DNA of 64,000 nt. Origin: Paraglaciecola psychrophila 170 (GTDB lineage: Bacteria > Pseudomonadota > Gammaproteobacteria > Enterobacterales > Alteromonadaceae). The notes beneath the pieces were generated by a model, which made no database searches, had not been told where the DNA came from, and was given only the letters and a program-made list of their open reading frames with translations. The DNA is taken from contig NC_020514.1 in NCBI RefSeq assembly GCF_000347635.1, forward strand, positions 2,604,001 to 2,668,000. The letters are read 5' to 3'. Both the position numbers and the translations under genes were made by a program. Below are positions 1 to 9,329 of this stretch, in pieces. Each line of letters begins with the position of its first letter. Position 1 is the first letter of the stretch.

Positions 1-1275
1 TTATTACCTGATGTGAAAGAAGGCGAAAATTTAGATCTTAGCTCCCTTGATCCTAAACAGCATTTTACTAAACCTGTTGCGCGTTTTAATGAAGCATCAT
101 TGGTAAAAGAGTTAGAAAAACGTGGCATTGGTCGTCCTTCTACTTACGCCAGTATCATCTCAACCATTCAGGATAGAGGTTATGCAAGAATCGAAAGTAA
201 GCGATTCTATGCGGAAAAAATGGGTGAGATTGTAAACGACCGTCTGATGGAAAATTTCGACGATCTAATTGGTTATGATTTTACAGCCAATATGGAACAA
301 CAGTTAGATGCAGTAGCAGAAGGAAAGGCCTCATGGAAAGGAGTATTAAATGAGTTCTATGAGGACTTCGAAAAGAAGCTAGTTATTGCTGAAAAATCGC
401 CTGAAGAAGGCGGTATGCGTTTAAATCAAGCCGTACCTACGGATATTGCTTGTGCAAAATGTGAACGACCCATGAATGTCCGAACAGCTAGTACAGGTGT
501 GTTTTTAGGGTGTTCTGGCTATAGCTTACCCCCTAAAGAACGCTGCACAGGCACCATGAATTTAACTTCTGGTGATGAAGTAATCAAGGTTGAAGATGAA
601 GAAGAGTTAGAAACCGAAGTGTTACGCTCAAAACGACGTTGTGACATTTGTGGTACGGCTATGGATAGTTATTTGGTGGATGAGTCTCGTAAGTTACATG
701 TATGTGGAAACACACCCACATGTGAAGGGATTTATGTGGAAAAAGGTACCTTTAAGATTAAAGGGTATGAAGGCCCGCTTCTTGAATGTGACAAGTGTCA
801 ATCCAACATGGAGCTAAAAAGTGGCCGCTTCGGTAAGTATTTTGGTTGTACTAATGAAGAGTGTAAAAACACCCGTAAATTACTTCGAAATGGCGAAGCT
901 GCACCTCCTAAAGAAGATCCCACTGACTTACCAGAGTTGGAATGCGTAAAATCTGATGCTCACTTTGTACTCAGAGATGGTGCATCTGGCATCTTCTTAG
1001 CCGCGCATAATTTCCCTAAATCAAGAGAAACACGCGCCCCTAAAGTTGAGGAGCTTGCTCGTTTTAGAGATAGGATTTCGCCTAAGTTTTACTATTTGGC
1101 CGATGCACCCGCTAAAGACCCTGATGGAAGTCCGGCTATCGTGCGTTACAGCCGTAAAACCAAACAGCAATACGTGATGTCAGAAAATGAAGAAGGTAAA
1201 GCGACTGGCTGGTCTGCATGGTGTACCGACGGCAAATGGATTGTTGAAGATAAGCGTAAGAAACCCAAAAAATAA
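1..1275 (+). CDS. topA: DNA topoisomerase I, C-terminal part (cut by window edge)
   Basis: This is the C-terminal half of type IA topoisomerase I, which relaxes negative supercoils. The reading frame is open from base 1, so the start lies outside the window. The first part carries the end of the catalytic toroid, with the conserved stretch [18 protein letters not shown]. After it come three four-cysteine zinc ribbons: CAKC...C...C near residue 150, CDIC...C...C near 220, and CDKC...C...C near 265. A degenerate cysteine-poor ribbon and a basic tail (DKRKKPKK) end the protein, as in E. coli TopA. It is followed by a hairpin terminator and yaiL. The family call is firm; the only gap is the missing N-terminal half. 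Confidence 0.97.
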   Translation, partial: LLPDVKEGENLDLSSLDPKQHFTKPVARFNEASLVKELEKRGIGRPSTYASIISTIQDRGYARIESKRFYAEKMGEIVNDRLMENFDDLIGYDFTANMEQQLDAVAEGKASWKGVLNEFYEDFEKKLVIAEKSPEEGGMRLNQAVPTDIACAKCERPMNVRTASTGVFLGCSGYSLPPKERCTGTMNLTSGDEVIKVEDEEELETEVLRSKRRCDICGTAMDSYLVDESRKLHVCGNTPTCEGIYVEKGTFKIKGYEGPLLECDKCQSNMELKSGRFGKYFGCTNEECKNTRKLLRNGEAAPPKEDPTDLPELECVKSDAHFVLRDGASGIFLAAHNFPKSRETRAPKVEELARFRDRISPKFYYLADAPAKDPDGSPAIVRYSRKTKQQYVMSENEEGKATGWSAWCTDGKWIVEDKRKKPKK

Positions 1276-1302
1276 TTTTTAATCTTAGTTTTTATTCTTT
1301 TA

Positions 1303-1330
1303 CGGCAGCTCTTAGCTGCCGAATTATTTT
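1303..1330 (+). terminator. Rho-independent terminator after topA
   Basis: An 8-bp perfect stem (CGGCAGCT at 1303-1310 with AGCTGCCG at 1314-1321) closes a 3-nt loop and is followed by an AT-rich run AATTATTTT. It lies 27 bases after the topA stop codon. Confidence 0.75.
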
Positions 1331-1356
1331 AAACTTAATAATAATGGCATTCAATT

Positions 1357-1926
1357 ATGGCCCTCTCGTTACAAGAACAATTACTTAAAGCTGGTTTAAC
1401 CAATAAGAAAAAAGCCAATCAGGTGCGCCAACAAAAAAACAAACAAGTCAAAGCGCAAAAAAACCATAATGTAGTACAAACCAACGAAGCAAAATTAGCT
1501 GCTGAAAAAGTAGTGGAAGCAAAAAAAGCCAAAGACAGAGAGCTTAACCAAAAAACCAAACAAGAAGCTGAGAAAAAGGCACTTGTGGCACAAATTAAGC
1601 AATTAATTGAAGCCAATAAACAACCCAAATTTGGAGGCTCTGGACGTAAAGAAGAAGTAGTATGCAACTTCACCGATGGTACGTTGATCAAACGTATGTA
1701 TGTCAGCCAAGTTACTCAAAAACAAATCAGCCAAGGTAAGCTTGCCATCGTAAAATTGAACGATGGTTATGAGTTAGTACCTATGCCTGTAGCCAATAAA
1801 ATTGCTGAACGTGATGAAGCCAGTGTGATGTATCGGGCGGATGATATTAGCGATGCAGATCAGAAAAGTAGTGAAGATGATGACTGGTATGCTGAATATG
1901 ATATTCCGGATGATTTGAACTGGTAG
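1357..1926 (+). CDS. yaiL: YaiL/DUF2058 family protein
   Basis: A 189-residue protein of the DUF2058 (YaiL) family, described as a nucleoprotein or polynucleotide-associated factor of unknown exact role. The N-terminus MALSLQEQLLKAGL is the usual start of the family. Residues 15-90 form a very Lys/Gln-rich, probably coiled-coil segment, and the C-terminal half contains the conserved globular part around the stretch FTDGTLIKRMYVS and VPMPVANKIAERD. The tail is acidic. It stands alone, behind the topA terminator and in front of a strong hairpin. Family assignment is good; its cellular function is not established. Confidence 0.88.
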   Translation: MALSLQEQLLKAGLTNKKKANQVRQQKNKQVKAQKNHNVVQTNEAKLAAEKVVEAKKAKDRELNQKTKQEAEKKALVAQIKQLIEANKQPKFGGSGRKEEVVCNFTDGTLIKRMYVSQVTQKQISQGKLAIVKLNDGYELVPMPVANKIAERDEASVMYRADDISDADQKSSEDDDWYAEYDIPDDLNW

Positions 1927-1944
1927 AGGCACAATCGTTTTAAT

Positions 1945-1974
1945 CCCAAGGTTCATTCATAAATGAACCTTGGG
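1945..1974 (+). terminator. Terminator-like hairpin after yaiL
   Basis: A perfect 13-bp stem (CCCAAGGTTCATT at 1945-1957, AATGAACCTTGGG at 1962-1974) with a 4-nt loop starts 18 bases after the yaiL stop. There is no T-tract on the plus strand, so it may act as a transcript end or stabiliser rather than a classic intrinsic terminator. Confidence 0.55.
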
Positions 1975-2621
1975 GAGAATACTGCTCGTTTTCCATGTGA
2001 TTTGAATGACTCAGGGCGTGAAACAGACATACGACAGGATGAAAGGCGAATGAATCCTGCACGTTTTTACTGCTAATTTATCCTTCTCAGAACGCTAATT
2101 TTTACATCATTTGAGACATTAGCTAAGAAGCGCCAAACAACATTTCAAATTAGATTTTGTATTGAATAATAAGCAAACAACTATTTACTTAGTTGACAGT
2201 TGCTTTTGTTTTTGGGCGGACGCCCCCTGCATATCATGATATTGCTTCTAGCATCTTTGACCTTCCTGAACAAATCATTCTAATTCAGATAAAAATTTAT
2301 TAATTCCATCTTTCCGTTTAGAAAAACACTTTCCAATAGGAATAACCATAGATGTTTTCGATATTCGCAGGTTTATCTTCTTGACCCTTTTCCCCCAAGG
2401 CCATCGAGTAACATAAATTTACAGCTATTAAGCACTGTCATGGCAGGTAAAAAGTCAATGGTGTCGTTATTAATATTTGTGACTGGCAAAAAATGAGGCT
2501 CAGGCGACTATCAAACCAGATTTATCGAGCCTGTGGTATGACCGCAATTGGCACACTTTAGCCAAATAGATACAAGCAGTGCTGCGCACCATCTTCTCGC
2601 GCGGCGTCCGCCCGATGTTTC

Positions 2622-2645
2622 TCACACAGAATTCCTTCTGTGTGA
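2622..2645 (+). terminator. Perfect 10-bp hairpin followed by T-run
   Basis: TCACACAGAA (2622-2631) pairs with TTCTGTGTGA (2636-2645) around a TTCC loop, and a TTTTTT run follows within 6 bases. It has intrinsic-terminator geometry on the plus strand but no obvious gene upstream of it, so it may be part of a repeat element. Confidence 0.45.
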
Positions 2646-2775
2646 CTTACTTTTTTCTGCAGGCAAAAAAGCTCGCTCGCTAAACTATGTTCTCATCCAA
2701 TTATTTATGCGAGTAGTAGAACAAAAAAAGTCGGCTTCGCCGATATCCGCTTGGGTGTCTCAGCCATTGATTTTC

Positions 2776-2945
2776 TGCCTTTAAAGTTTCAGCACAAAAA
2801 GACTTATTTAAAGTTCAAATGGCAAGCAGACGCCGCGCGGGATGCGATTTGAGTAGAAGTTTGAGGGACACATTTAAAACGACAACACGGTTGGCGCCCA
2901 TAAAATAAGTCTTTTTGTGCGGATAAGAACTTTAACAGCAGCGGC
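2776..2945. repeat. MITE-like inverted-repeat element
   Basis: An 18-bp sequence at 2792-2809 (GCACAAAAAGACTTATTT) recurs as an exact reverse complement at 2903-2920, with 93 bases between. The symmetry continues outward imperfectly: CTGC and TTAAAGT on the left at about 2776-2788 mirror ACTTTAA and GCAG on the right at about 2928-2941. There is no coding capacity inside. This is what a non-autonomous miniature inverted-repeat element looks like. No target-site duplication was identified. Confidence 0.55.
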
Positions 2946-3214
2946 ATTTTTCTGGTTACTCTATTTTTTGCTGTTGACCATATTTACGGGATAAATATGG
3001 AACAGCTTTAGCTGGCCTGAAAGGTAAAGTGCAAGAACGCACTTTATAAAAAACGTCGATGGCTCGGAAGGATTTGAAAAAAACCATCACAGACAATGGC
3101 GCGAAGCGTACTTTTAGCTTTAAATAAATAGCCTGCGCAGCAGGTCCGTTGACTGTTTGATTAGCAAATGTTTAGTTTTGGACAGTCAAGTTTTACGCAG
3201 CCTGCAACCAAAAT

Positions 3215-3256
3215 TTGACATACGATTTTACAACTGTATAAACTACTGTATATAAT
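3215..3256 (+). promoter_or_regulatory. Promoter of the FAN1-DnaQ nuclease gene, with LexA-like half-sites
   Basis: A consensus -35 hexamer TTGACA (3215-3220) is followed after 16 bases by TATAAA (3237-3242). TATAAT at 3251-3256 is an alternative -10. Overlapping the promoter are two direct copies of ACTGTATA (3233-3240 and 3245-3252), 12 bases apart. These match one half of the gammaproteobacterial LexA operator (TACTGTATAT). The right half of a canonical CTG-N10-CAG operator is missing, so SOS control is only a suggestion. Confidence 0.55.
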
Positions 3257-3285
3257 ATCCAATTTATCCACAACTAGTGTCCCAA

Positions 3286-5463
3286 ATGCGAAAATATCCC
3301 AAGGAATTACCAGAAAAATATTACCTTGATCATTTTAATGAATTTATTCATTTCATTACCAAACAGTGTGCGCATCTATTAGATCAAGAACACCAAGAAT
3401 TTGTGAAATGTTACCAACAGTTGGGCCACGATACTCAATGTATGTTTGTAAGGACAATCAACCGCCAAGGTTGTTTTATAGCCTTAGGAAAGATGACATA
3501 TATCGAGATCAACGACTGCTCAAGTCAATTGACTTCGCTACAAAGGTCAAATTTATTGAGGGAGCTAAATTCTGACGATATCAAAATTTGGCTGCAACAA
3601 TTAACCAAAATACAGTTGCTTGAAATTCTAGATCAATATGCTGTTATTGGAATAAAAAGAAGTGTCGCGAAAAAAGCTTTGTTAGATCAAGTTATTGATT
3701 CTTGCACTATTACTCAATGCCTCACATCAGAGCTTGCCCAGCAATTCCTAGTCAAAAATTTTGAGTGTTGTTTAGGTTATTTATTATTTTTATTTTTTGG
3801 TGATACCAGTAGTGGTTTAGATAAGTTTTCTATGCGTGATCTTGGGATGTTAAAAACACGGTCTGATCACACACAGCCCAGTGCTAGATTCATTAACTTA
3901 GAACAGTCGCAGAGTGTTTTTTATTACAGTTTTAAACTAGGGCAACTAAGTCGAAACGAATTAGATATACAGGAATACGTATTAAATAATACAGGGATAG
4001 CAACTCACCCAGATGCACTTATTTATTGTGCACAATCCAAACAACTTAAAGATGAGTATTTTTACTTACTAGGTAAGCAATTATTGCTTGAGCACCCTGT
4101 GTTGGGATTGGAATATCTTGGTGCATCTAATCACTATAAAGCGCAACAAAAGTGGCTAAGAGAATTGTACAAGCAAGGTGATAAAGATAGGGTGAAAGTT
4201 GAGTTAGAACAAATCATCGATAATTCTTTGGATGATGCATTATTGCTTTTCGCTGAAGATTTTTATCAACGCAAATTCCATCATGTAAAAATCAGCAAGC
4301 TAACCCAAAAGTTACGTGAAGACAGCTTTAACTTGGTAATTGATGAAATACATAAGGATCAAGTTGAAAAGGGCGTTAAACATCATTACCAGCGTTTAGG
4401 CATTATTGCCTTTAGGACCGAAAACCGTTTGTTTAACGCATTGTTTGGACTGACATTTTGGCGAGAATTGTTTAATCATCAAATCGATTCAATAGCCACC
4501 GAGTTTGACCGCAGGCCTAAAGTTGTTAAAGAAAATACGATTTACCAAGAGCTAGAGCAAGCCATTGAACAACGTTTGTTGATGTTTTCAAAACCACATA
4601 GTGCTGTCGCCTACCTAACAAAAATAGCGACCCAGTATTACGGGCAACCTAATGGTATGTTCCGCTGGAATCCACAAATCATTCAGATTATTTCAATGTT
4701 TCTAACCGCCGCACCTCCTAAGGCAGTAGAGACTCATTTGAGAGCTATGGCGCAAAACTATCATGGTTTAAATGATGGTTACCCTGATTTGATGATTATT
4801 GAAAATGGACGCCTGCGTTTTGAGGAAGTCAAGGCACCAGGAGATAGCATTCGTCCAAACCAGTTTGTTAGCATGAACGCTTTACAATTTGCAGGCTTCG
4901 ACGTACGAATTTGTCGAGTTAACTGGTTCGTAGATCCTATGCAACCATACGTGGTGGTTGATGTTGAGACCACCGGTGGTAAACAACCCCAGCATCGTAT
5001 TACTGAAATTGGCGCAGTGAAAATAGTTAATGGCGAAGTGATAGATACGTGGACGAGTTTGATTAACCCGGAACGTCACATATCAAAGTTTATTACTACA
5101 TTAACTGGCATTAGTAATTGTATGGTCAAAGACGCGCCTCTTTTTTGTGAGGTAGCCGATAAGTTTAGTGAATTCACTCAAGGGAGCATCTTTGTGGCTC
5201 ACAATGTCAACTTTGATTATGGGTTTATTAAACAGGAATATCAGCGAATTGAGCGCAGATTCAGTATGCCAAAGTTATGTACGGTAAGAGAGTCAAGAAA
5301 GTATTTCCCTGGCTTAAAGTCCTATTCTTTAGCTAATCTTTGTGAACACTTTGATATATCCCTTACTAGCCATCACCGAGCATTGTGCGATGCTCAAGCT
5401 GCAGCAGAAATATTGAAGTTAGTGAATGAGCGTAAATATGTTCAATGTGATGTTGTTGCTTAA
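3286..5463 (+). CDS. FAN1-type VRR-NUC nuclease fused to DnaQ-like 3'-5' exonuclease
   Basis: A roughly 725-residue protein joining two nuclease modules (residues below are counted from the alternative GTG at 3277). Residues 1 to about 480 resemble the helical, SAP/TPR-like part of bacterial FAN1 proteins. Residues about 490-550 are a VRR-NUC domain with its PD-(D/E)XK core: PD at 503-504 (YPDL), E517-V518-K519 and a downstream Gln. VRR-NUC of FAN1 cuts branched and crosslinked DNA. Residues about 558-720 are a DEDDh exonuclease: D562 and E564 in VDVETT, D647 in AHNVNFDY, H700 and D705 near the end, all intact. The two domains are linked by only a few residues, with no frameshift. No clear ribosome site separates GTG 3277 from ATG 3286; I chose the ATG. 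Likely a DNA repair nuclease; substrate unknown. Confidence 0.85.
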   Translation: MRKYPKELPEKYYLDHFNEFIHFITKQCAHLLDQEHQEFVKCYQQLGHDTQCMFVRTINRQGCFIALGKMTYIEINDCSSQLTSLQRSNLLRELNSDDIKIWLQQLTKIQLLEILDQYAVIGIKRSVAKKALLDQVIDSCTITQCLTSELAQQFLVKNFECCLGYLLFLFFGDTSSGLDKFSMRDLGMLKTRSDHTQPSARFINLEQSQSVFYYSFKLGQLSRNELDIQEYVLNNTGIATHPDALIYCAQSKQLKDEYFYLLGKQLLLEHPVLGLEYLGASNHYKAQQKWLRELYKQGDKDRVKVELEQIIDNSLDDALLLFAEDFYQRKFHHVKISKLTQKLREDSFNLVIDEIHKDQVEKGVKHHYQRLGIIAFRTENRLFNALFGLTFWRELFNHQIDSIATEFDRRPKVVKENTIYQELEQAIEQRLLMFSKPHSAVAYLTKIATQYYGQPNGMFRWNPQIIQIISMFLTAAPPKAVETHLRAMAQNYHGLNDGYPDLMIIENGRLRFEEVKAPGDSIRPNQFVSMNALQFAGFDVRICRVNWFVDPMQPYVVVDVETTGGKQPQHRITEIGAVKIVNGEVIDTWTSLINPERHISKFITTLTGISNCMVKDAPLFCEVADKFSEFTQGSIFVAHNVNFDYGFIKQEYQRIERRFSMPKLCTVRESRKYFPGLKSYSLANLCEHFDISLTSHHRALCDAQAAAEILKLVNERKYVQCDVVA

Positions 5464-5714
5464 TTAAACATGTAATCAAAACCTATAATTTTTTAAGTTG
5501 TCAGTCTGTTTTCCATGGTGTGTGGATACATTATCGATATGTCTAAGTTTAAAAGCATGAATCAAGATACATGTTATCTGAAAAGACAAATTACCATATT
5601 TGTTAAACATGGGAATTATATTAAAATGCTCTGTTGTTAATTTATTGCAGATTATTAAACATAACAAAAAAGTTTACACCTAAAAAGTTGTGACAGTGAT
5701 TTTTAATAATCTGT

Positions 5715-7451
5715 TTAGATCAATGAAGTACTAGCCTCAACTGACTTTTCTTCTGTAATAAAACTCACAATACGCCAATCTGATTTAGGATGAATGTTCT
5801 TTAAGCTCGTGAACATTTTCACTTTACCATTTGGCTCAATAGCGCATAACCGGATTGAGCGTTTCTGGTAATCTTTCTCATAGTATTCATAGCTGAACGC
5901 ATCAGATAGTCTAGTGGTTTTTATGGTGCCGCCCTTGTTAACATACCCAGCTAATTTTGCATAAGTCACATCTTCATTAAAAAGGCATAACTTCGCCGCG
6001 TATGACTCCGATACTTGGTGGCTTGCCCGCTTCTGAGGTTCGTTGACAGTTAAGCCTAGTACTGCTCCTTTACCCAGTTCGTGTTCGAAGTGATAGGTAA
6101 CCAATGGATTGAGTTGTTTGTAAGGCGAAATAACCAATACGGTGCCATATAGCGATAAATCTACAGTGCGACCGGCATGCTCAGACATGGGGTTACCGTA
6201 ATAGGTAGGAATATTGTCCATACGTGCCAATCGTATCGATTCCCAGTTAGTATCAGCTACGCGCACAGTGACATCTTGCACCATTAATTCCTTAGCGAAT
6301 AATCTTGAAAAAAGACCACCACCAAAAATTAAAAAACCATATGGAGCTGGGGCGCGTTGCTCAAGCATTTTTGCCACTTTAACGGAAGTAAGGCTTTGAA
6401 TAACCACTGTGGCAATAATAACTAAAAATACCATGGGTACCAATAATTCAACCTGGTCGTAGTTCAGCGCCTCTAATTTTAAAGCGAATAAAGCAGATAC
6501 CGCTGCTGCAACTATGCCGCGGGGCGCAATCCAGCTCAAAAGTGCCACTTCTCGCCAATTTAAATTTGTGCCTAATGAGGATATAAAAACAGATATTGGC
6601 CTAGCAACAAACATGATAACCAGCAATACTACAATGGATCCCCAGCCTAAATTAAGCATGGCACTTAACTCAATTCTTGAGGCTAGAAGAATAAATAAAC
6701 CAGAAATCAACAATACGCTTAAGGTTTCTTTAAATTCCAAAATATCATCGACTTCGACCCGTTTCATATTTGCCAACCATATACCCATGATTGTGATTGT
6801 TAATAAACCAGATTCGTGAGCAATCATATTAGAGCCCTCAAATGCACCTAACATTAAGGTTAATACGGCGGTATTGACTAAATAATGCGGGATCAAATTA
6901 TTACGTAGAACTATCCCCATTAAATAGCCCGAAAGTGCGCCGATAATAACGCCGACTGAAATAGTCTTAGCGAAGGCAAATAACGTGTGGCTTAGTGCAT
7001 CTTGGGTAGACACAATGTATTCAAAAACTAACACTGCTAATAAGGCACCGATTGGATCGATAACTATACCTTCCCAGCGTAAAATATTGGATATTTTAGT
7101 GCTAGGTCTTACTGTGCGCAACATTGGTACTATTACCGTGGGCCCCGTTACGGTAACAATAGCACCAAACAGAAACGCCATCTCCCATGACATACCCATA
7201 GCATAATGAGCAACAGGTGCGGCAATGACCCAAGTGATCAGAGCTCCAAATGTGCATAAATTGCGCACCATAGAGCCATGACCACTTAAATCTTTAAATT
7301 TAAGGGTCAGTGAGCCTTCAAACAAAATAATAGCCACCGACAGAGATACTATTGGGAAGAGCAAGTCACCAAATAATAAGTCGGCATTAATGATGCCAGT
7401 TACCGGGCCAACAATGATCCCTGCAATTAATAGCGGTAAAATGGCAGCACC
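5715..7451 (-). pseudogene. Cation/proton antiporter (CPA1/NhaP type) with TrkA-N-like domain, 5' end missing
   Basis: The product is a CPA1-type Na+/H+ (or K+/H+) exchanger with about ten visible membrane segments followed by a cytoplasmic nucleotide-binding domain (FLIFGGGLFSRLFAKEL) and a C-terminal regulatory part. The frame can be read upstream of the first plausible start (TTG at 7364) through AILPLLIAGIIVGPV, which in relatives is inside the first helix, and then meets a TGA at 7452-7454. About 20-25 N-terminal residues, including the real start, are absent. The break lies inside a 10-bp inverted repeat (7450-7459 and 7480-7489). Either the gene is broken or translation begins at a weak internal codon, giving about 549 residues without the first helix. 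Confidence 0.7.
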
Positions 7452-7509
7452 TCAGGTAAGTAACAGTTGTTGTCATGGTTTACCTGAGGGGTTATTGTGA
7501 ATTGAGGGT

Positions 7510-7761
7510 TTAGTCTACCGCTTTGAGTTCGGTTATCTCTTGATGTAATTGATACTTCTTATCGGTCACTATTGCTTCAAGCACTTCTAGTCTGGTTTTA
7601 ACCGATGCTAATTCGTTTTGCATATTTTCTTTTTCAGATATATTTAAATTAGCATTGACCTTCGCCATTTCTTTTTTATGGGATGTCCAAGTACCAATCA
7701 AAACTATAGGTAATACAAATGCAAATAAAATAATTAATACAAACACCATACCTTCGTCCAT
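7510..7761 (-). CDS. PspB-like small membrane protein
   Basis: An 83-residue protein with one N-terminal membrane segment (about residues 5-25, VFVLIILFAFVLPIVLIG) followed by a charged coiled coil ending in a LEAIV-type helix. This layout, and the heptad spacing after the membrane segment, is that of PspB, the phage-shock envelope-stress membrane protein. A good ribosome site (GAGGAAA) precedes the ATG. No pspA or pspC is next to it, so the functional link to the phage-shock response is only inferred from shape. It lies just upstream of the truncated antiporter on the same strand. Confidence 0.6.
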   Translation of the reverse strand: MDEGMVFVLIILFAFVLPIVLIGTWTSHKKEMAKVNANLNISEKENMQNELASVKTRLEVLEAIVTDKKYQLHQEITELKAVD

Positions 7762-8001
7762 TTTTGTTTCCTCGCTTGTTTAAAGTAAACTTTTCAATTG
7801 GTTAAGCATAGTTTAGACCAGCTTTATTAATCTATATAAAACAGTGTCTTAAGTATTATTATGAATATTAGTCGGTGATAGTGTTAGTCTTTTCAACCAA
7901 TTTTTAATCAAAAAGACAAACATAAACACAGTCTAACAATTCTTTCTTGGTGTCTATTTTTGGCATGATTTCAGTTGTTTTAGGCCAAGTTTTTTTGTGT
8001 G

Positions 8002-8037
8002 AGGATACCAAAAGCTGGCTAGTATTTTTGGTATCCT
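8002..8037 (-). terminator. Hairpin at the end of the ABC transporter operon
   Basis: AGGATACCAAAA (8002-8013) pairs perfectly with TTTTGGTATCCT (8026-8037), a 12-bp stem with a 12-nt loop, starting about 16 bases beyond the last permease stop codon. The T-tract is weak, so it is a probable but not proven terminator. Confidence 0.55.
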
Positions 8038-8052
8038 TCATGACTAATAGGT

Positions 8053-9300
8053 TTAAACCGTTCGAGTGGCTAGGGCCGGTGGAATATTGGCCGCTTTTCT
8101 GGCGGGACCAAACACAGCACCTTGGCCGACTAACCATAGTACCAACATGCCAATTGGGATGTAGAACCAGTCAATTCTGTTCAGACCAAAGGTATTCACT
8201 AATATAATATTCAGGCCAATAGTTAACGCCGCTCCCAAAATCACGCCTATGCTGCTGATCAAGAAGTTTTCTAACATAAAATAGCGAATAATAGCAGATT
8301 GACTTGCCCCTAAAGCGCGTCTTGTTCCTATTTGTTTTTTACGTTGATTCACACTGAAGCTAGCTAAGCCAACAATGCCTAATGCTGTCACTACGGTTAA
8401 AATGATCATCACTGTAGTCAGGATTTTAATCATGGCAGTATGCCCACGGTAACTGCGTTCACGGGTTTCTTCGATGCTACGCATGTTTTGAATTAATCGG
8501 CCTTTGTTACTGCTGGCCAGTAATTTTTCTACTTGTTTCATTATTGTGTCTCTTTGACCCGGCTCAGTGCGGATAAAATACCGACTACCTTTAAAGTCCA
8601 TTCTTTCAGGGGACAACATCGCATTTTCTAAATTGTTCCAACCGACCCAAGGCGCTTGTAGCTTATCAACAATACCAACCACAATCATTGGATCGGTGTC
8701 ATTGATATACACCGTTTTGCCAACAACAGTGGCATAAGGAATATCTGGAAACAAGTTTTCAGCCATGGCCTTGGTCAATATGGTTTTATTAGGCCATTTA
8801 ACTTGGCCAACCTTGCGCAAACTTATGTCGGTAGGTGCAAAGTTTTCACCAGCGATAATCTCCAGATCCAAGGCATTAACACCATGGTCATCAACCATAT
8901 ACACGGCTGTGCCAACGCTATCATATTCGACCCCTGACTGGGTTTTTAAGCCCATTGACCAACCGCTACCGCTATTTGGCACTGCATTTATTTGAATGGC
9001 ATCCACGATGCCGGGCAGTGAACGCAAAGCATACATATCTTCTTCTACGCTAATAGGTACATTGTAGTTTTCCGCAAAACCGACACTTGTTAAGGAAAAA
9101 CTATTGGCATTATCTATGCCGCTGTCGCGCTGCATTTCTTTGCTACGTTCAACAATAATGTATACCGAATTAACGATTATGGTCATTGTCACGGCAATTT
9201 GTAGGGCGATTAAGATTGCGCCCACTTTGTTTCGTAACATGGCACGAAAAATAGGTCCAATTTCCCAATTAATTGAGATGCTCGTTTGAGTATTTAACAT
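8053..9300 (-). CDS. MacB/FtsX-type ABC permease A, copy 1
   Basis: A 415-residue permease with the MacB topology. A membrane helix near residues 30-52 is followed by a large periplasmic MacB_PCD-like domain (about 55-275) and then three C-terminal helices of the FtsX domain. The conserved cytoplasmic loop KKQIGTRRALGAS sits between the first two of these. It is the last gene of the minus-strand adaptor-ATPase-permease-permease run and is paralogous, at about the same length, to the permease at 12842-14104. MacB-like transporters do not carry substrate across the inner membrane in the classic way but drive periplasmic export by mechanotransmission. Substrate cannot be read from sequence. Confidence 0.85.
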   Translation of the reverse strand: MLNTQTSISINWEIGPIFRAMLRNKVGAILIALQIAVTMTIIVNSVYIIVERSKEMQRDSGIDNANSFSLTSVGFAENYNVPISVEEDMYALRSLPGIVDAIQINAVPNSGSGWSMGLKTQSGVEYDSVGTAVYMVDDHGVNALDLEIIAGENFAPTDISLRKVGQVKWPNKTILTKAMAENLFPDIPYATVVGKTVYINDTDPMIVVGIVDKLQAPWVGWNNLENAMLSPERMDFKGSRYFIRTEPGQRDTIMKQVEKLLASSNKGRLIQNMRSIEETRERSYRGHTAMIKILTTVMIILTVVTALGIVGLASFSVNQRKKQIGTRRALGASQSAIIRYFMLENFLISSIGVILGAALTIGLNIILVNTFGLNRIDWFYIPIGMLVLWLVGQGAVFGPARKAANIPPALATRTV

Positions 9301-9329
9301 GTTCTGGCTCCTTTATTGGCCGACCGGCG

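Larger units (their letters stand above)
1980..3214. other. Gene-poor accessory stretch between yaiL and the nuclease gene
   Basis: I see no convincing gene in these 1.2 kb. A 78-codon open frame at 2548-2784 has no ribosome binding site or recognisable domain, and it overlaps a hairpin, so I do not call it. The stretch holds a perfect hairpin at 2622-2645, an inverted-repeat element at about 2776-2945, a 7-bp hairpin at about 3026-3045, and paired TTGACTGT (3149-3156) and ACAGTCAA (3182-3189). The density of inverted repeats suggests remnants of small mobile or repetitive elements. Confidence 0.5.

Noticed and set aside
2548..2784. A 78-codon open frame in the gene-poor stretch after yaiL
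   Set aside because: No ribosome site, no domain, overlaps a perfect hairpin (2622-2645) and runs into the inverted-repeat element; probably chance within repeat sequence.
7904..8207. Overlapping open frames on both strands downstream of the ABC operon
   Set aside because: They cross the operon-end hairpin and overlap the permease end; no ribosome sites or domains.
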